Of a stretch of DNA of 64,000 nucleotides, positions 17,622-27,092 are shown piece by piece. The translations under genes were made by a program, and so were the position numbers. The notes beneath the pieces were generated by a model. That model searched no databases. It saw only the letters and a list, made by a program, of their open reading frames with translations, and was not told the origin of the DNA. Source of the DNA: Arthrobacter sp. AZCC_0090 (GTDB taxonomy: Bacteria > Actinomycetota > Actinomycetes > Actinomycetales > Micrococcaceae). The stretch covers positions 1 to 64,000 of the forward strand of contig NZ_JACHEE010000012.1 of the NCBI RefSeq assembly GCF_014207375.1, given 5' to 3'. Every line of letters starts with the position of its first letter. Positions within the stretch are counted from its first letter, which is position 1.

Positions 17622-18500
17622 ATGGCCGGTAGGCAGCTGAACTTCGACTGCGGCGATGTCGTCATCGCCGGGGAGCAATGGACCGCGGCGGACCCGTCAG
17701 GTCCGCCCCGCCACGTCGTCTTCCTGCACGGAGGCGGCCAGACGAGGCATTCCTGGGGGACGACGGCGGAGAAACTTGCTGCCCGTGGGTGGACCTGCAC
17801 CACGCTGGATCTGCGCGGGCACGGCGACAGTTCATGGTCGCGCAGTGCGGACTACGGACTGCCGGCCCACGCGGCGGACCTGCGGCACGTCATCAGGGAA
17901 CTCGGTCCCGGCGCGGTGCTCGTTGGCGCCTCCATGGGCGGGCTCACGGCACTCACTGCCCTGTCTGGGGATCCCGAACTTGCCCGGGCCATGGTGCTGG
18001 TCGATATCGTTCCGCGCCCCAGCCAGACGGGCGTGAAGCGGATCCAGGCCTTCATGACGGGCCATCTGGGCGGCTTCGGCTCCTTGACGGAAGCCTCGGA
18101 AGCGGTCGCTGCCTACACGGGCCGGAAGCGGCCGGCGAACCCGGACGGGATGCGCAAGAACGTGCGCCTGTCCGAGGATGGCCGATGGTACTGGCACTGG
18201 GATCCGGCCATGATGACGCGCGTCGACCGTGAGTCGGGCGCACCTGATCCGGAACACTTGCTGCGGCTGGCCGCGAAGATCAAGGTTCCCGTACTGATCG
18301 TCCGGGGGGCGCTCTCGGACGTCGTCGACGCGTCCGGAATCAAAGAACTTCAGGACGCACTCTCGGACAGCACCGTCGTCGAAGTCAAAAATGCCGGACA
18401 TATGGTTGCCGGCGATGACAACGACCGTTTCGCCGATGCGGTGGCCGCGTTCCTGGAACAGCTTGAAGACGCGCCGCGACAGGGGCCCAGAGCCTCCTAG
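17622..18500 (+). CDS. alpha/beta hydrolase
   Basis: 292 residues. Oxyanion region VVFLHGGGQTRHSW, nucleophile elbow GASMGG, acid in IVRGALSDVVD and catalytic His in VKNAGHMV. ATG 17622, GTGAGGAG upstream, four bases after the ligase stop, so it is co-expressed with it. It may open a lactone or hydrolyse an ester or thioester in the same pathway; no closer call is possible. Confidence 0.88.
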   Translation: MAGRQLNFDCGDVVIAGEQWTAADPSGPPRHVVFLHGGGQTRHSWGTTAEKLAARGWTCTTLDLRGHGDSSWSRSADYGLPAHAADLRHVIRELGPGAVLVGASMGGLTALTALSGDPELARAMVLVDIVPRPSQTGVKRIQAFMTGHLGGFGSLTEASEAVAAYTGRKRPANPDGMRKNVRLSEDGRWYWHWDPAMMTRVDRESGAPDPEHLLRLAAKIKVPVLIVRGALSDVVDASGIKELQDALSDSTVVEVKNAGHMVAGDDNDRFADAVAAFLEQLEDAPRQGPRAS

Positions 18501-18539
18501 AGAAGCAGGTCGTTGATTCCTTTAGGTCTGGGTTTCGTC

Positions 18540-19065
18540 AGACTTGGTTCATGTGGCAAGGCACTGGTGTTTCGTGGAGGCGACCGGGAGCAGCTGGAGG
18601 CATTGACGCGGGAAGTCCTCGTCGGCGACGCTGGCGCCGCGGGCCAGGACGGTGCTGCTGGCTTGCCCAATGTTGAGATTGAGAAGTCGACCGGATTCAA
18701 GCGCCCGACGGTGTTGAAGTGGCGCCTGCGGTACGCAACGGCGGGCGTCGAAGGCCTGTCGGACGCACCCCAGGCTGGGCCGGGAGCCCGGGACGATGAA
18801 CTGGCGATAGTTGTCGACACTGACCAATGACGGGATCCCGCAGCAGGAATCGGGGACCCCGTCATTGGTCCGCGCGCATCATGGCCCCCCGCCACGGGGT
18901 ATCGTCCTCCTCGCTCGCGCGGATCGGGCGCAAGCGGAGTGTCCAGCCGCACCGGATCGAGACCTTCAAGTTCTCCACCGCCCCACAGCTCGAACCCAAG
19001 CTCCGTGATGTGGTCGGGCTGTACATGTCGTCGCCGGAGAACGCGGTGGTGCTCAGCATTGAAGG
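18540..19065 (+). mobile_element. IS630-family transposase remnant
   Basis: Fragments in different frames match an IS630 transposase in order: GLPNVEIEKSTGFKRPTVLKW and YATAGVEGLSDAP (DNA-binding half), then after a stop and shift HWSARIMAPRHGVS, QPHRIETFKFST and VRDVVGLY-like LRDVVGLYMSSPENAVVLS. The sequence breaks off where the DDE-domain DEKSQ motif should follow. Not functional. Confidence 0.75.
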
Positions 19066-19069
19066 CACA

Positions 19070-19340
19070 CTGGGGAAGTGGGTGCGCGTGTACCGGGCGG
19101 ATAATCCGGATCGGGTAAGGCCGGCCGGGAGAAGGCGCCGCACCCTGAAGGCATCCCGGGCCTCGTTCTACCGGTGGCGCAACCCCGCGGGTCCCTCCCC
19201 GCGCGCCGTCCGTGACCAGCTGACCCTGGTGCTCAATGCCAAGGGCGTGCAGGCCGCCGGCCAAATCGGCGGGCTGGCGGCATCCCTCCGGCAGAGGTCC
19301 TCGCCACCCGTCAGACCCGCGACCAGGAACCCCTGGCCGC
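19070..19340 (+). mobile_element. second IS remnant (IS3 orfB-like)
   Basis: Directly after the IS630 remnant, TLKASRASFYRWRNPAG and SPRAVRDQL resemble the start of IS3-type orfB products. The rest is unrecognisable. The stretch to 19459 holds nothing else I can name. Confidence 0.45.
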
Positions 19341-19459
19341 GTAACCCGAATCAACCACAAACTGATACTCAAAACTTGACGACGGCATGAAAGCCACCCG
19401 AACCCCTCGACGGCCGCGACCGCGTGCTGGAGTTATTGTGGGCGCCCTCCCGGGCCGTC

Positions 19460-20194
19460 CTAAATCCGTGCCCGGCCTGCGGTGGAGCCCCCGTCGGCCA
19501 CGAACTCGGCTCCCGTGGAGAACGTGGATTCGTCACTGGCCAGGAACAGCACGAGCTGGGACAACTCGGCGGGCTCTCCGAGGCGCCGTAGGGCAACGTG
19601 GCTTTCCGGGGCGTCGATACCGGCGGTCATGGGGGTCCTGAACGTGCCGGGATGTACCGAATTCACCCGGATGCCGTAGCGGCCCAGGTCCAGGGCCACG
19701 GATTTGGTCAGCCCGCGCACGCCGAACTTGGAGGCCGTGTAGCCGGGCAGCGCGGCATAGCCCGCCAGCCCCGCAGCGGAGGAAACGTTGATGATGGAAC
19801 CGCCGGAGGACTTCTTCAGGGCCGGGATCGCCGCCTTGATGCCCAGGAACGTACCGGTCAGGTTAATGCCGATGACTGCGTTCCACTGCTCCAGCGAGAA
19901 CTCCTCGATGCTGGAGGAATTGGCGATGCCCGCATTGTTGACTAGGACATCCAACCCGCCAAAGCGGGAGAGTGCGGTGTTGACGGCCGCCTCCCAGTCC
20001 CCGGGCCGGGTGACATCCAGGTGGACGTAGGCCGCGTTGTCGCCAAGTTCCGCTGCAGTCCGGGCTCCCTCCTCATCGAGGATGTCGCCGATGACGACCC
20101 TGGCGCCCTCGGCGACCAACAGCTGGGCGTGGGAAGCACCCAGGCCCCTCGCTCCGCCGCTGATCAACGCGGTCTTTCCGTCCATACGTCCCAT
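19460..20194 (-). CDS. short-chain dehydrogenase/reductase
   Basis: 244 residues, classical SDR. NAD-binding GGARGLG, NNAG, catalytic Ser in INVSSAAG and Tyr/Lys in YTASKFG; the C-terminal GGSTAG tail is family-like. It resembles the 3-alpha/20-beta-hydroxysteroid dehydrogenase (FabG3-like) group, but this group has broad alcohol substrates. ATG 20194 with GAAGAGG upstream; an ATG at 20185 is the alternative. Confidence 0.9.
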   Translation of the reverse strand: MGRMDGKTALISGGARGLGASHAQLLVAEGARVVIGDILDEEGARTAAELGDNAAYVHLDVTRPGDWEAAVNTALSRFGGLDVLVNNAGIANSSSIEEFSLEQWNAVIGINLTGTFLGIKAAIPALKKSSGGSIINVSSAAGLAGYAALPGYTASKFGVRGLTKSVALDLGRYGIRVNSVHPGTFRTPMTAGIDAPESHVALRRLGEPAELSQLVLFLASDESTFSTGAEFVADGGSTAGRARI

Positions 20195-20340
20195 ACTGTC
20201 CTCTTCCCTTTCCCCTTTTACACGCCCGTCTGCCTCTGCCGGCCGCGGGCGGGCAGGTTGCCGTGGCGCCGGCGGTACTCAACGGAGGCGTCGACGGCCT
20301 GCCGGACGCGCCCCGGCCGGCCCGGGAACCCGTGATCAAA

Positions 20341-20376
20341 CGAATGGCGGGTCCGCCGGAGCGGGCCTGCCATTCG
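20341..20376. terminator. hairpin terminator after the acyl-CoA dehydrogenase pair
   Basis: Imperfect 36-base inverted repeat with complementary ends CGAATGGC and GCCATTCG, just past the stop at 20390 of the minus-strand operon. Confidence 0.6.
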
Positions 20377-20389
20377 TTCGTGCCGGGGG

Positions 20390-21628
20390 TCAGCTGCTGT
20401 GCTTGACCTCGCTGAACGGCACATCGCGGTCTGCGGCGTACTCGCGCGGCATCTGGAGCAGGCGCTCGCTGATGATGTTGCGGGACATCTCCGAGCTGCC
20501 ACCCCCGAGGCTGGCTGCCTGGCGGGAGAGGTAACCGGTGCCCAGTTCCAGCGGTCCGCGGCCCAGAGGCCCTGCCACGGCGTAACTGCCGGCCAATTCC
20601 AGCCCGATGTCGGTGTTCAGCCAGTCCGTTTCGGCGTGGAACAGGCGGATCAGTGACATGGCCGGAGCGGGCAGTTCGCCGCTCTCGACGGCGGTCGCGA
20701 CGCGCTTGATCAGCTGTTCCTGCACGGTGCGGTGGGCGTAGGCCTGGCCCACGAGTTCGCGGACATGGACGTCGTCCGCCTGACCGGTTTCCCTGGCCAG
20801 CGCCACGAAGTCGTCGGATGCCTTGCGGGTGTCCCGCTTGCCGCGGCCGCTGGTATACGGCGAGCCGCCGCCGACCGCGGTGCGCTCGTGGAACAGCTGG
20901 CGGGAGGCGACGGTCCAGCCGTCGTTGACCTCTCCGACGACAGCGTCCGCCGGCACTACCACGTTGTCGAAGAACTCCTCGCAGAATTCGGTCGAACCGT
21001 TGACCTGCTTGATGCGGCGTAGATCAACACCGGGGGAATTGATCTTCATCAGGAACATGGTCAGGCCGCGGTGCTTCGGCGCGTTCCAGTCCGTCCGGGC
21101 CAGGCACAGCGCGTAGTCGCCCGCATAGGCGCTCGTGCTCCAGATCTTTGCGCCGTTGATGACCCACTCGTCGCCGTCGCGGTCCGCCCGTGTCAGGACG
21201 CCGGCAAGGTCGGATCCTCCGCTGGGCTCGGACAGGAACTGGACCAGGACCTCGTCGCCGCGGATGGCGGCGCTGAGGTGTTCCTTCTTCTGTTTCTCGC
21301 TGCCCATGTCCAAGATGGTCGGGGCGCAAATGCTGAGGGTCGGGACGTTCAGCAGGAGTGGCATCTCGTAGCCGTCGGCTTCTTCGGTGAAGGCTTCCTG
21401 GTACTCGTGCGACAGCCCCAGGCCGCCGTATTCCTTCGGGAAGCAGATGCCGGCAAAGCCGCCGGCGTAGAGCCGCTTCTGCAGCTCGCGTGCGTGCAGC
21501 CACTCGGCGTCGTCGTCGCCCGACGAAGGCGGCGGGGCATCCGGATCGACGCGGGCCACATTGGCCGCCAGCCAGGTCCTGGCCCTCAGGCGGAATTCTT
21601 CAACAGTCTCGATAGCCGTTTCCGTCAT
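20390..21628 (-). CDS. acyl-CoA dehydrogenase
   Basis: 412 residues from ATG 21628 (GGAA upstream). Flavin/substrate motifs: FPKEYGGLGLSHEYQEA, VQFLSEPSGGSDLAGV, NGAKIWSTSAYAGDYAL, and near the end LGGGSSEMSRNIISERLLQMP. It is the second gene of a two-ACAD operon (gap of 14 bp from the first). Such adjacent pairs often form alpha2beta2 heterotetramers in actinobacteria; that is the likely state here. Confidence 0.92.
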   Translation of the reverse strand: MTETAIETVEEFRLRARTWLAANVARVDPDAPPPSSGDDDAEWLHARELQKRLYAGGFAGICFPKEYGGLGLSHEYQEAFTEEADGYEMPLLLNVPTLSICAPTILDMGSEKQKKEHLSAAIRGDEVLVQFLSEPSGGSDLAGVLTRADRDGDEWVINGAKIWSTSAYAGDYALCLARTDWNAPKHRGLTMFLMKINSPGVDLRRIKQVNGSTEFCEEFFDNVVVPADAVVGEVNDGWTVASRQLFHERTAVGGGSPYTSGRGKRDTRKASDDFVALARETGQADDVHVRELVGQAYAHRTVQEQLIKRVATAVESGELPAPAMSLIRLFHAETDWLNTDIGLELAGSYAVAGPLGRGPLELGTGYLSRQAASLGGGSSEMSRNIISERLLQMPREYAADRDVPFSEVKHSS

Positions 21629-21642
21629 GATGTCGTTTCCTT

Positions 21643-22770
21643 TCACAGACCGAGCTGGGAGGCAATGAGGCGGCGGTGTTCGCCGGGGGTTCCGAAGAGC
21701 TGCCGGTTCACGGTGACCCGGCGGAGGAAGAGATGGAGATCGTGTTCCCAGGTCACGCCTATCCCGCCGTGGAGCTGGACGGCGTCCTGGACGATTTCGA
21801 CGGAGCGTTGCCCCACGTAGGACTTGGCCACGCTGACCAGGTACGGCGCGTTGTCCGCCCGGTCCTGGACGGCCTGGGTGGCGCCGTCGAGCGTGGCGCG
21901 GCTAGCCTCGATCCACAGTTTCATATCGGCGAATCGGTGTTTGAGGGCCTGGTAGGAGGCCAGCGGGCGCCCGAAGGAATAGCGGTCGAAGGCCCACTGG
22001 ACGGTGAAGTTGAAGACCGTGTCGAGGGCGCCGACGGTTTCGGCCAACTGCAGCAGGTTGGCAATCTGGCCCTGCCGTTCGATCAATGCGGCCGTTGAAG
22101 CGGTGCTTCCGACCACCGCGTCGGCGGATACCTCGACATTGTCGAAGGTCACCGTGCCGTACTGCTTGACGGCGTCCAGCGAGCCGGACGGCTCGACGGT
22201 GACGCCCGGGGAGCTGGTGGTGACGATGAACTGCAGCGGACCGTTTTCGGTGGCGGCGGTGACCAGGAAGACGTCAGCCTGCGGAGCCGCTTCGACGCGG
22301 TCCTTCACACCGCTGAGCACATAGCCGGCGCCGGAAGCCGAAGCCGTCAGGCCCGGCGCTGCCGGATTCCATGGGGAACCGGGTTCATACACAGCCCAGG
22401 TTGCGATGCTGGTCCCGGACACGAGCGCGTCGATGAGCTCGCCGTGGTCGGGGCCGTCGGTGGCATCAACCAGCCCGGCCAGGACAACATTCACCGGGTG
22501 CAGCGGTCCCGGGCCTACCGATTTGCCGAGTTCCGTGGCTACCCCGACGAGGTCCCGGACTCCTTCTCCCGAGACGCTGCCGCCGCCGAGCTCCTCCGGC
22601 ACCAGCAGGGTGGCCCAACCGATCTCGGTGGCACGCTGCCACCACTCCCGGTTGAACGATTCTCCGCTCGCATTCAGCGCGCGGACAATCGCCAGCGGGG
22701 TTTCACTGGCAATGAAATCAGCGGTGGTGTCGCGGAACAGTTTCTGTTCCGCCGCGGTGTCTACCGTCAT
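21643..22770 (-). CDS. acyl-CoA dehydrogenase, probable partner subunit
   Basis: 375 residues from ATG 22770, with a perfect AGGAGG ribosome site. Shorter N-terminal domain, LVPEELGGGSVSGEG, VTFDNVEVSADAVVG, and the C-terminal QDAVQLHGGIGVTWEHDLHL that is typical of ACADs. It lacks the GTSEI-type ending of its neighbour, as expected for the second subunit of a heteromeric ACAD. Site 4 of the island palindrome lies in its promoter, shared with the divergent MoxR gene. Confidence 0.92.
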   Translation of the reverse strand: MTVDTAAEQKLFRDTTADFIASETPLAIVRALNASGESFNREWWQRATEIGWATLLVPEELGGGSVSGEGVRDLVGVATELGKSVGPGPLHPVNVVLAGLVDATDGPDHGELIDALVSGTSIATWAVYEPGSPWNPAAPGLTASASGAGYVLSGVKDRVEAAPQADVFLVTAATENGPLQFIVTTSSPGVTVEPSGSLDAVKQYGTVTFDNVEVSADAVVGSTASTAALIERQGQIANLLQLAETVGALDTVFNFTVQWAFDRYSFGRPLASYQALKHRFADMKLWIEASRATLDGATQAVQDRADNAPYLVSVAKSYVGQRSVEIVQDAVQLHGGIGVTWEHDLHLFLRRVTVNRQLFGTPGEHRRLIASQLGL

Positions 22771-22877
22771 CACGGATCCTCCTGTATCGAAGTTGTTCTT
22801 GGTCCCGGCAACGCCGGGCTCACATAGCTCGCCGTAAAACAGGATGCGCTTGAACGCTCGCCATGTCAAGCGGCTTA

Positions 22878-22892
22878 CGGTAAGCTAAACGG
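22878..22892. promoter_or_regulatory. island palindrome, site 4 (CGGTAAGCTAAACGG)
   Basis: One mismatch (AACGG for TACGG). Lies between the divergent ACAD pair and the MoxR gene. Confidence 0.5.
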
Positions 22893-22938
22893 TATAACAA
22901 ACGTTAACCAATGGCGATAGCTGGAGCAGGAGTCTGGG

Positions 22939-23835
22939 ATGAGCAGCACACTGGTGATCGATTCCGGGAGAAGTGAAGAATTGGGGTCGGCCGGGCGGGT
23001 CAGGCAGGCGTTGGCCGAACAGGGCTACCTTTCCGATGCCGCCACGGCGAATATCGTCTACATTGCCGCGGCGCTCCAGAAGCCGGTGCTGGTGGAGGGC
23101 CCCGCCGGCACGGGCAAGACCGAGCTTGCCAAGGCCGTGGCCGCCATGACGGGGGCCCGGCTCATCCGCCTGCAGTGCTACGAAGGGCTGGATGAATCGC
23201 GGGCCCTGTATGAGTGGGACTACCGCAAGCAGCTTCTGGCCATCCAGGCGTCCGAATCCTCCGCGGCGCAGGACAGGGTGGCGGGCGTATTCTCGGAGGG
23301 GTTCCTGCTGGAGCGCCCGCTATTGGCGGCTATCCGGGCCGAGGGTCCCGTGGTGCTGCTGATCGACGAGGTTGACCAGCTGGACGTCGAAACCGAGGCG
23401 CTCCTGCTCGAGATCCTGTCCGATTTCCAGGTCTCGATCCCGGAGCTGGGCACGGTGACCGCCGCGCGGCGTCCCCTGGTCTTCCTGACATCAAACAACA
23501 ACCGCGAGCTGTCCGAGGCGCTGAAGCGCCGCTGTCTTTTCCTGCACATGGACTACCCGGACGTGGACCGCGAGCGCGACATCGTGGCGTCCCGTGTCGC
23601 CGGCATCTCGGATTTCCTCGCCGGTCAGATCAGCGCTACAGTCGGATCGCTGCGCGCGATGGAGCTGAAGAAGAGCCCGTCCGTCTCCGAGACTTTGGAC
23701 TGGGCCCGAACCCTGGCACTGTTCGGCACCGAGGAGCTCGACGCCGGTGCCGTCGTCGAGCACCTGCCGGTGCTGCTCAAACACCGCAGCGATATAGAAC
23801 GGGCTACCTCCGAGCTAGGCGTCGGCGGCTCGTGA
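22939..23835 (+). CDS. MoxR-family AAA+ ATPase
   Basis: 298 residues. Walker A GPAGTGKT (54-61), the LQCYEGLDESRALYEWDYRKQ stretch (shown here by its CYEG core) that is typical of the CoxD/MoxR group, Walker B VVLLIDEVDQ, sensor LTSNNNRELSEAL and arginine finger KRRCLFLHMDYP. These ATPases work with a VWA-domain partner to mature or activate metalloenzymes, as in CO dehydrogenase (CoxD/CoxE). The partner is at 24607, but a minus-strand hydrolase gene sits in between. No molybdenum enzyme is in the window. Confidence 0.9.
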   Translation: MSSTLVIDSGRSEELGSAGRVRQALAEQGYLSDAATANIVYIAAALQKPVLVEGPAGTGKTELAKAVAAMTGARLIRLQCYEGLDESRALYEWDYRKQLLAIQASESSAAQDRVAGVFSEGFLLERPLLAAIRAEGPVVLLIDEVDQLDVETEALLLEILSDFQVSIPELGTVTAARRPLVFLTSNNNRELSEALKRRCLFLHMDYPDVDRERDIVASRVAGISDFLAGQISATVGSLRAMELKKSPSVSETLDWARTLALFGTEELDAGAVVEHLPVLLKHRSDIERATSELGVGGS

Positions 23836-23867
23836 GCACGTTGGCGACCCGGCCGGCCGCGGTCCGG

Positions 23868-24536
23868 CTAGTCGGAAAGGAAGCGCGAAACCGCGCCGAA
23901 TGCCCGCGGATCCGAGGGCGTCTTGTAGTGGTCGGTGCCGGGCAGGCTCACCAGGCGCGCCGTCTGCAGGTTACCCAGCAGCGCGTCGGCGGGACCGACG
24001 TCGTCCTTGTCGCCCAGGACGATCAGCACCGAGGCTTCGATGGCGCGCAGGGCCTTGGGGGAGGGCTGCCGCGGCACTCCCCGGATGAAGGCGCTGACCT
24101 TTTTGGGATCGTTGCCCGCAGAGCGGGCCATAGTGGCCAGCATCCGCAGGCCCGGATCCTCGATGGGTTCATCGCGCTCGAAGGCGTCGGCGATGCGGCG
24201 CAAGCCCTCGCCGGAGTTCCACATTCCATCACCCACACCGGTGAGCACCAGGCGGGCAAAGGCGTCGGGTTTGCGGGCCGCGGCGCGCAGCAGCAGGAGA
24301 GAACCGGCGGAAAAGCCGACGGCGGTGTCCGCATTGTTCCCGGCGGTGAAGGCGAGGAGGGCGTCGACGGCGGCCGCGTCGTCGCCCGGCTCGATCGGCG
24401 AGGTGCCGTGTCCGGGAAGCTCGAACGGTACCGCTTCGCCGCCCAGATCTTCGATGAGCTCCGGCCAGCCGTAGCGGGCCCAGGTGGATTCGTAGCTCGA
24501 CGCCAGTCCATGGACAAACACGATTCTTGGTTTCAT
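23868..24536 (-). CDS. alpha/beta hydrolase
   Basis: 222 residues. IVFVHGLASS oxyanion region, nucleophile GFSAGS, acid in VLIVLGDKDDVGP and catalytic His in GTDHYKTP. It is coded against the two flanking genes and thus splits the usual moxR-VWA pair. No clear ribosome site precedes ATG 24536. Substrate unknown. Confidence 0.88.
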   Translation of the reverse strand: MKPRIVFVHGLASSYESTWARYGWPELIEDLGGEAVPFELPGHGTSPIEPGDDAAAVDALLAFTAGNNADTAVGFSAGSLLLLRAAARKPDAFARLVLTGVGDGMWNSGEGLRRIADAFERDEPIEDPGLRMLATMARSAGNDPKKVSAFIRGVPRQPSPKALRAIEASVLIVLGDKDDVGPADALLGNLQTARLVSLPGTDHYKTPSDPRAFGAVSRFLSD

Positions 24537-24555
24537 GCTGGAAGCTTAGAGCAAA

Positions 24556-24570
24556 CTGTAAGCCAATCGG
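24556..24570. promoter_or_regulatory. island palindrome, weak site 5 (CTGTAAGCCAATCGG)
   Basis: Two mismatches in the right half. It lies in the 70-bp gap between the divergent hydrolase and VWA genes. Confidence 0.35.
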
Positions 24571-24606
24571 TATCTGTTTCCGTACACCATCGGGAAGGGT
24601 GGGCCG

Positions 24607-25971
24607 ATGCTGGCAGTCATTGAGGGTGTCGCGGCCGAACTGCGCCGCATGAACGTCCCCGTGTCCACAAGCGAATTGATCGACGCGGCCCGGAGCCTGC
24701 GTGCAGTTCCGCCGGCCGACCGGGAGGCCGTGAAGGCTGCCGTTGGCGCCTGCCTGGCCAAGTCCGTCCCCCACCAGGACGCCTACAGCATTGTCTTCGA
24801 CCTGTTCTGGCCCCGTGACGATGCCGCGGGGCAGCGGGTAACCGACGAAAGGCGATTGTTCGAGCAACTGCCCGACGACGAGCTAAGGAAGATCCTGCTC
24901 CAGGCACTGACCGCTGGGGGCACCTCGACCATGCGCGAGGTGGCGCGGGTGATCGTGGACCGCCACGCCGGCATGCAAGCCGGCCGGGCGGTCGCCGGCA
25001 CGTTTTACATCTTCCGGGCCCTCCGCTCGATCCAGGCCGATACGCTGGCGGACGATGTGGTGGTGCTGGACCCCCCAGCCGAAGGCCCCACCCGGTCGCT
25101 GAGCCTGCGCCTGGCCCGCGAGCGCGCAGGCCGGTCCGTCGTCGCCTTCGAAAGGATGGTCGAAACCGAAGTGCGGCGGCTGCTGGTCGAGGACCGCGGC
25201 GCGGAAGCCGTCGCGGCTACGGTGCGCAGCCCGCTGCCAGCGGATGCGGACTTCCTGACGGCCTCGACCCAAGTCATCGAGCACATGCGGACGGTGGTGG
25301 ATCCTCTGGGGCGGGCGCTGGGCCACGCCCTCACCGCCAAATGCCGGCGCCACGGCCGACGCCACCTCGATTTCCGCGCGACCATCAGGGACTCCCTGTC
25401 CACCGGCGGAGTGCCGGCCCGGCTGCACCTGCGCCAGCCGCGTCCTTCCAAGCCCAAGCTGGTGGTCATCGCGGACATCTCCGGGTCCGTGGCGACGTTC
25501 GCGCAGTTTACGCTGCAGCTCACCTCGGCGCTGCAGACCCGGTTCTCCTCGCTGCGCTCCTTCGTTTTCATCGACGGCATGGACGAGGTGACGGACCTGC
25601 TGACGGCTGGCCCCACGATCCGGGATGCGACGTCGCGGATCAACACCGAACGGCGGGGTTTCTGGTTCGACGGCCGCTCCGACTACGGCCACGCTCTTCA
25701 GCTGTTCAAGGAGAAGTATTCCGACGTGGTCGACTCACGCACCACGGTCCTGCTGCTCGGCGACGCCCGGGGGAACTACCACGAGCCGCACGCAGAGGTC
25801 CTCGCCGGGCTGCATGCGCGTGCGGCCCGGGTTTTCTGGCTGAACCCGGAGCGGCGGGCCAGCTGGAACGAAGGTGATTCGGTCCTGGCCGAATATGCCA
25901 AGCACTGCGACGCGGTCTTCGAATGCCGCAACATCAACGATCTAAGGAACTTTGTCGAATCGCTCGCCTGA
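24607..25971 (+). CDS. VWA-domain protein, CoxE-like
   Basis: 454 residues. The C-terminal von Willebrand A domain has the metal-ion site DISGSV (about residue 289), preceded by KPKLVVIA, with TTVLLLGDARGNY and ARVFWLNPERRASW later, as in CoxE. The N-terminal half begins with VAAELRRMNVPVSTSELIDA. It should be recruited by the MoxR ATPase at 22939 to remodel a target enzyme. It is followed by the MaoC pair on the same strand, so the client may belong to this pathway. Confidence 0.88.
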   Translation: MLAVIEGVAAELRRMNVPVSTSELIDAARSLRAVPPADREAVKAAVGACLAKSVPHQDAYSIVFDLFWPRDDAAGQRVTDERRLFEQLPDDELRKILLQALTAGGTSTMREVARVIVDRHAGMQAGRAVAGTFYIFRALRSIQADTLADDVVVLDPPAEGPTRSLSLRLARERAGRSVVAFERMVETEVRRLLVEDRGAEAVAATVRSPLPADADFLTASTQVIEHMRTVVDPLGRALGHALTAKCRRHGRRHLDFRATIRDSLSTGGVPARLHLRQPRPSKPKLVVIADISGSVATFAQFTLQLTSALQTRFSSLRSFVFIDGMDEVTDLLTAGPTIRDATSRINTERRGFWFDGRSDYGHALQLFKEKYSDVVDSRTTVLLLGDARGNYHEPHAEVLAGLHARAARVFWLNPERRASWNEGDSVLAEYAKHCDAVFECRNINDLRNFVESLA

Positions 25972-26045
25972 GCCGCGCAGCACCCGCCGGCCGGCCCCAC
26001 ACCAAAGACCAACCACCGCATCATGAATCACGACAGGAGCAGCGC

Positions 26046-26585
26046 ATGACTGAAACAGTCAAGGAAGTTGACAGTAACATCTCGGCAGCAATGGAAGCGG
26101 CCGTGGGACGCGAAATGGGGCGCCGGATCAGCTTCCGCGTCTCCGAATCGGATATCCGCAGATGGGCCATCGCGGTGTACTGGCCGGAAGAGCCGCCGGC
26201 ACTGTTCACCGATCCCGACTACGCGGCCAGGACGGTCCACGGCGGAATCGTGGCGCCGGAGGAGTTCAATCCCTTCGCCTGGGCCGTGGCCGCGCAGGGC
26301 TCGGCCGCCACCGAGCCGATCGATGCGAATGACCCGGACAAAACGGAGCGGACGGTGGGGATCCAGGGCCCCGGCCTGTCCTTTCAGATGAACGGCGGGC
26401 TCAGCACTACCTACGGTTCGCGCATCCATCCCGGCGACGTCATCACCAGCGTGTCCCGGCTTGGCGGCTACACCGAGCGTGCAGGGTCGCTGGGAAATAT
26501 GCTGCTCAGCACCATCGAGGATGTGTGGACCAACCAGAATGACGAGCTGGTGAAGCGAACCGTCTTCACGCTGATCCGCTACTAG
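26046..26585 (+). CDS. MaoC-like dehydratase, N-terminal-type (FAS1-like) subunit
   Basis: 179 residues of the hot-dog fold (PF13452 type). VGREMGRRISFRVSESDIRRW, FTDPDYAARTVHGGIVAPEE and the C-terminal RTVFTLIRY are family features. It starts at ATG 26046 with a CAGGAG site. The second MaoC gene follows after 50 bp. In mycobacteria such pairs form heteromeric enoyl-CoA hydratases (HadAB, ChsH1/ChsH2). Likely role: hydration of the enoyl-CoA made by the ACADs. Confidence 0.85.
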   Translation: MTETVKEVDSNISAAMEAAVGREMGRRISFRVSESDIRRWAIAVYWPEEPPALFTDPDYAARTVHGGIVAPEEFNPFAWAVAAQGSAATEPIDANDPDKTERTVGIQGPGLSFQMNGGLSTTYGSRIHPGDVITSVSRLGGYTERAGSLGNMLLSTIEDVWTNQNDELVKRTVFTLIRY

Positions 26586-26635
26586 CCGTGGACACGGCTC
26601 CACTTACGAATGACCAAGAAGCAGGAGAGAACAAC

Positions 26636-27064
26636 ATGACCGTTACAAACGTACGCCCGGTCCAGGTCGGCGATGAGCTCGGTCCCTTTGTGCGTGAAAC
26701 AGGGTTTGCGGCCTGGAACAGGTTCGCTGCCGTCAATGATGAATTTGTGCCGATCCACATGGATGACGAGGCCGGAAAGGCAGCCGGGCAGCCGGGCGCC
26801 TTCGGGATGGGCAATCTTCAGTGGTCGTACCTGCACAACCTGGTGCGCGACTGGGCGGGCGAGGACGCCCGGATCGTGGAACTGTCCTGCCAATTCCGCA
26901 AACCCAACCTCAAGGGAACGGTAACCGCCCGCGGCATCGTCACAGCGGTGCGGGATGAAGCGGACGGACAGTACGCGGAGCTGGATCTCTGGACCGTGGA
27001 CGAATCCGGTGCGAAGCTTGCCCCGGGCAAGGCCACGGTGCAGTTGGCACTGCACCGGTCTTAG
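26636..27064 (+). CDS. MaoC-like dehydratase, catalytic-type subunit
   Basis: 142 residues. Hot-dog domain with the substrate helix FAAVNDEFVPIHMDDEAG, in which Asn/Asp and His (IHMDDE) take the place of the classic D-x-N-P-I-H hydratase motif. ATG 26636 is set by GGAGAG eight bases upstream; an in-frame ATG at 26588-type position is poorer. It pairs with the gene before it as a probable alpha-beta hydratase. Confidence 0.85.
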   Translation: MTVTNVRPVQVGDELGPFVRETGFAAWNRFAAVNDEFVPIHMDDEAGKAAGQPGAFGMGNLQWSYLHNLVRDWAGEDARIVELSCQFRKPNLKGTVTARGIVTAVRDEADGQYAELDLWTVDESGAKLAPGKATVQLALHRS

Positions 27065-27092
27065 GCAGCAGACCAACAACCGGACGAAAAAA

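Noticed and set aside
10248..27064. Classification as a steroid degradation cluster
   Set aside because: FadE34-like, Ltp2-like, DUF35 and MaoC genes occur, but no KstD, Ksh, Hsa or KstR genes or KstR-type operators are seen, so only the cleavage chemistry is compared.
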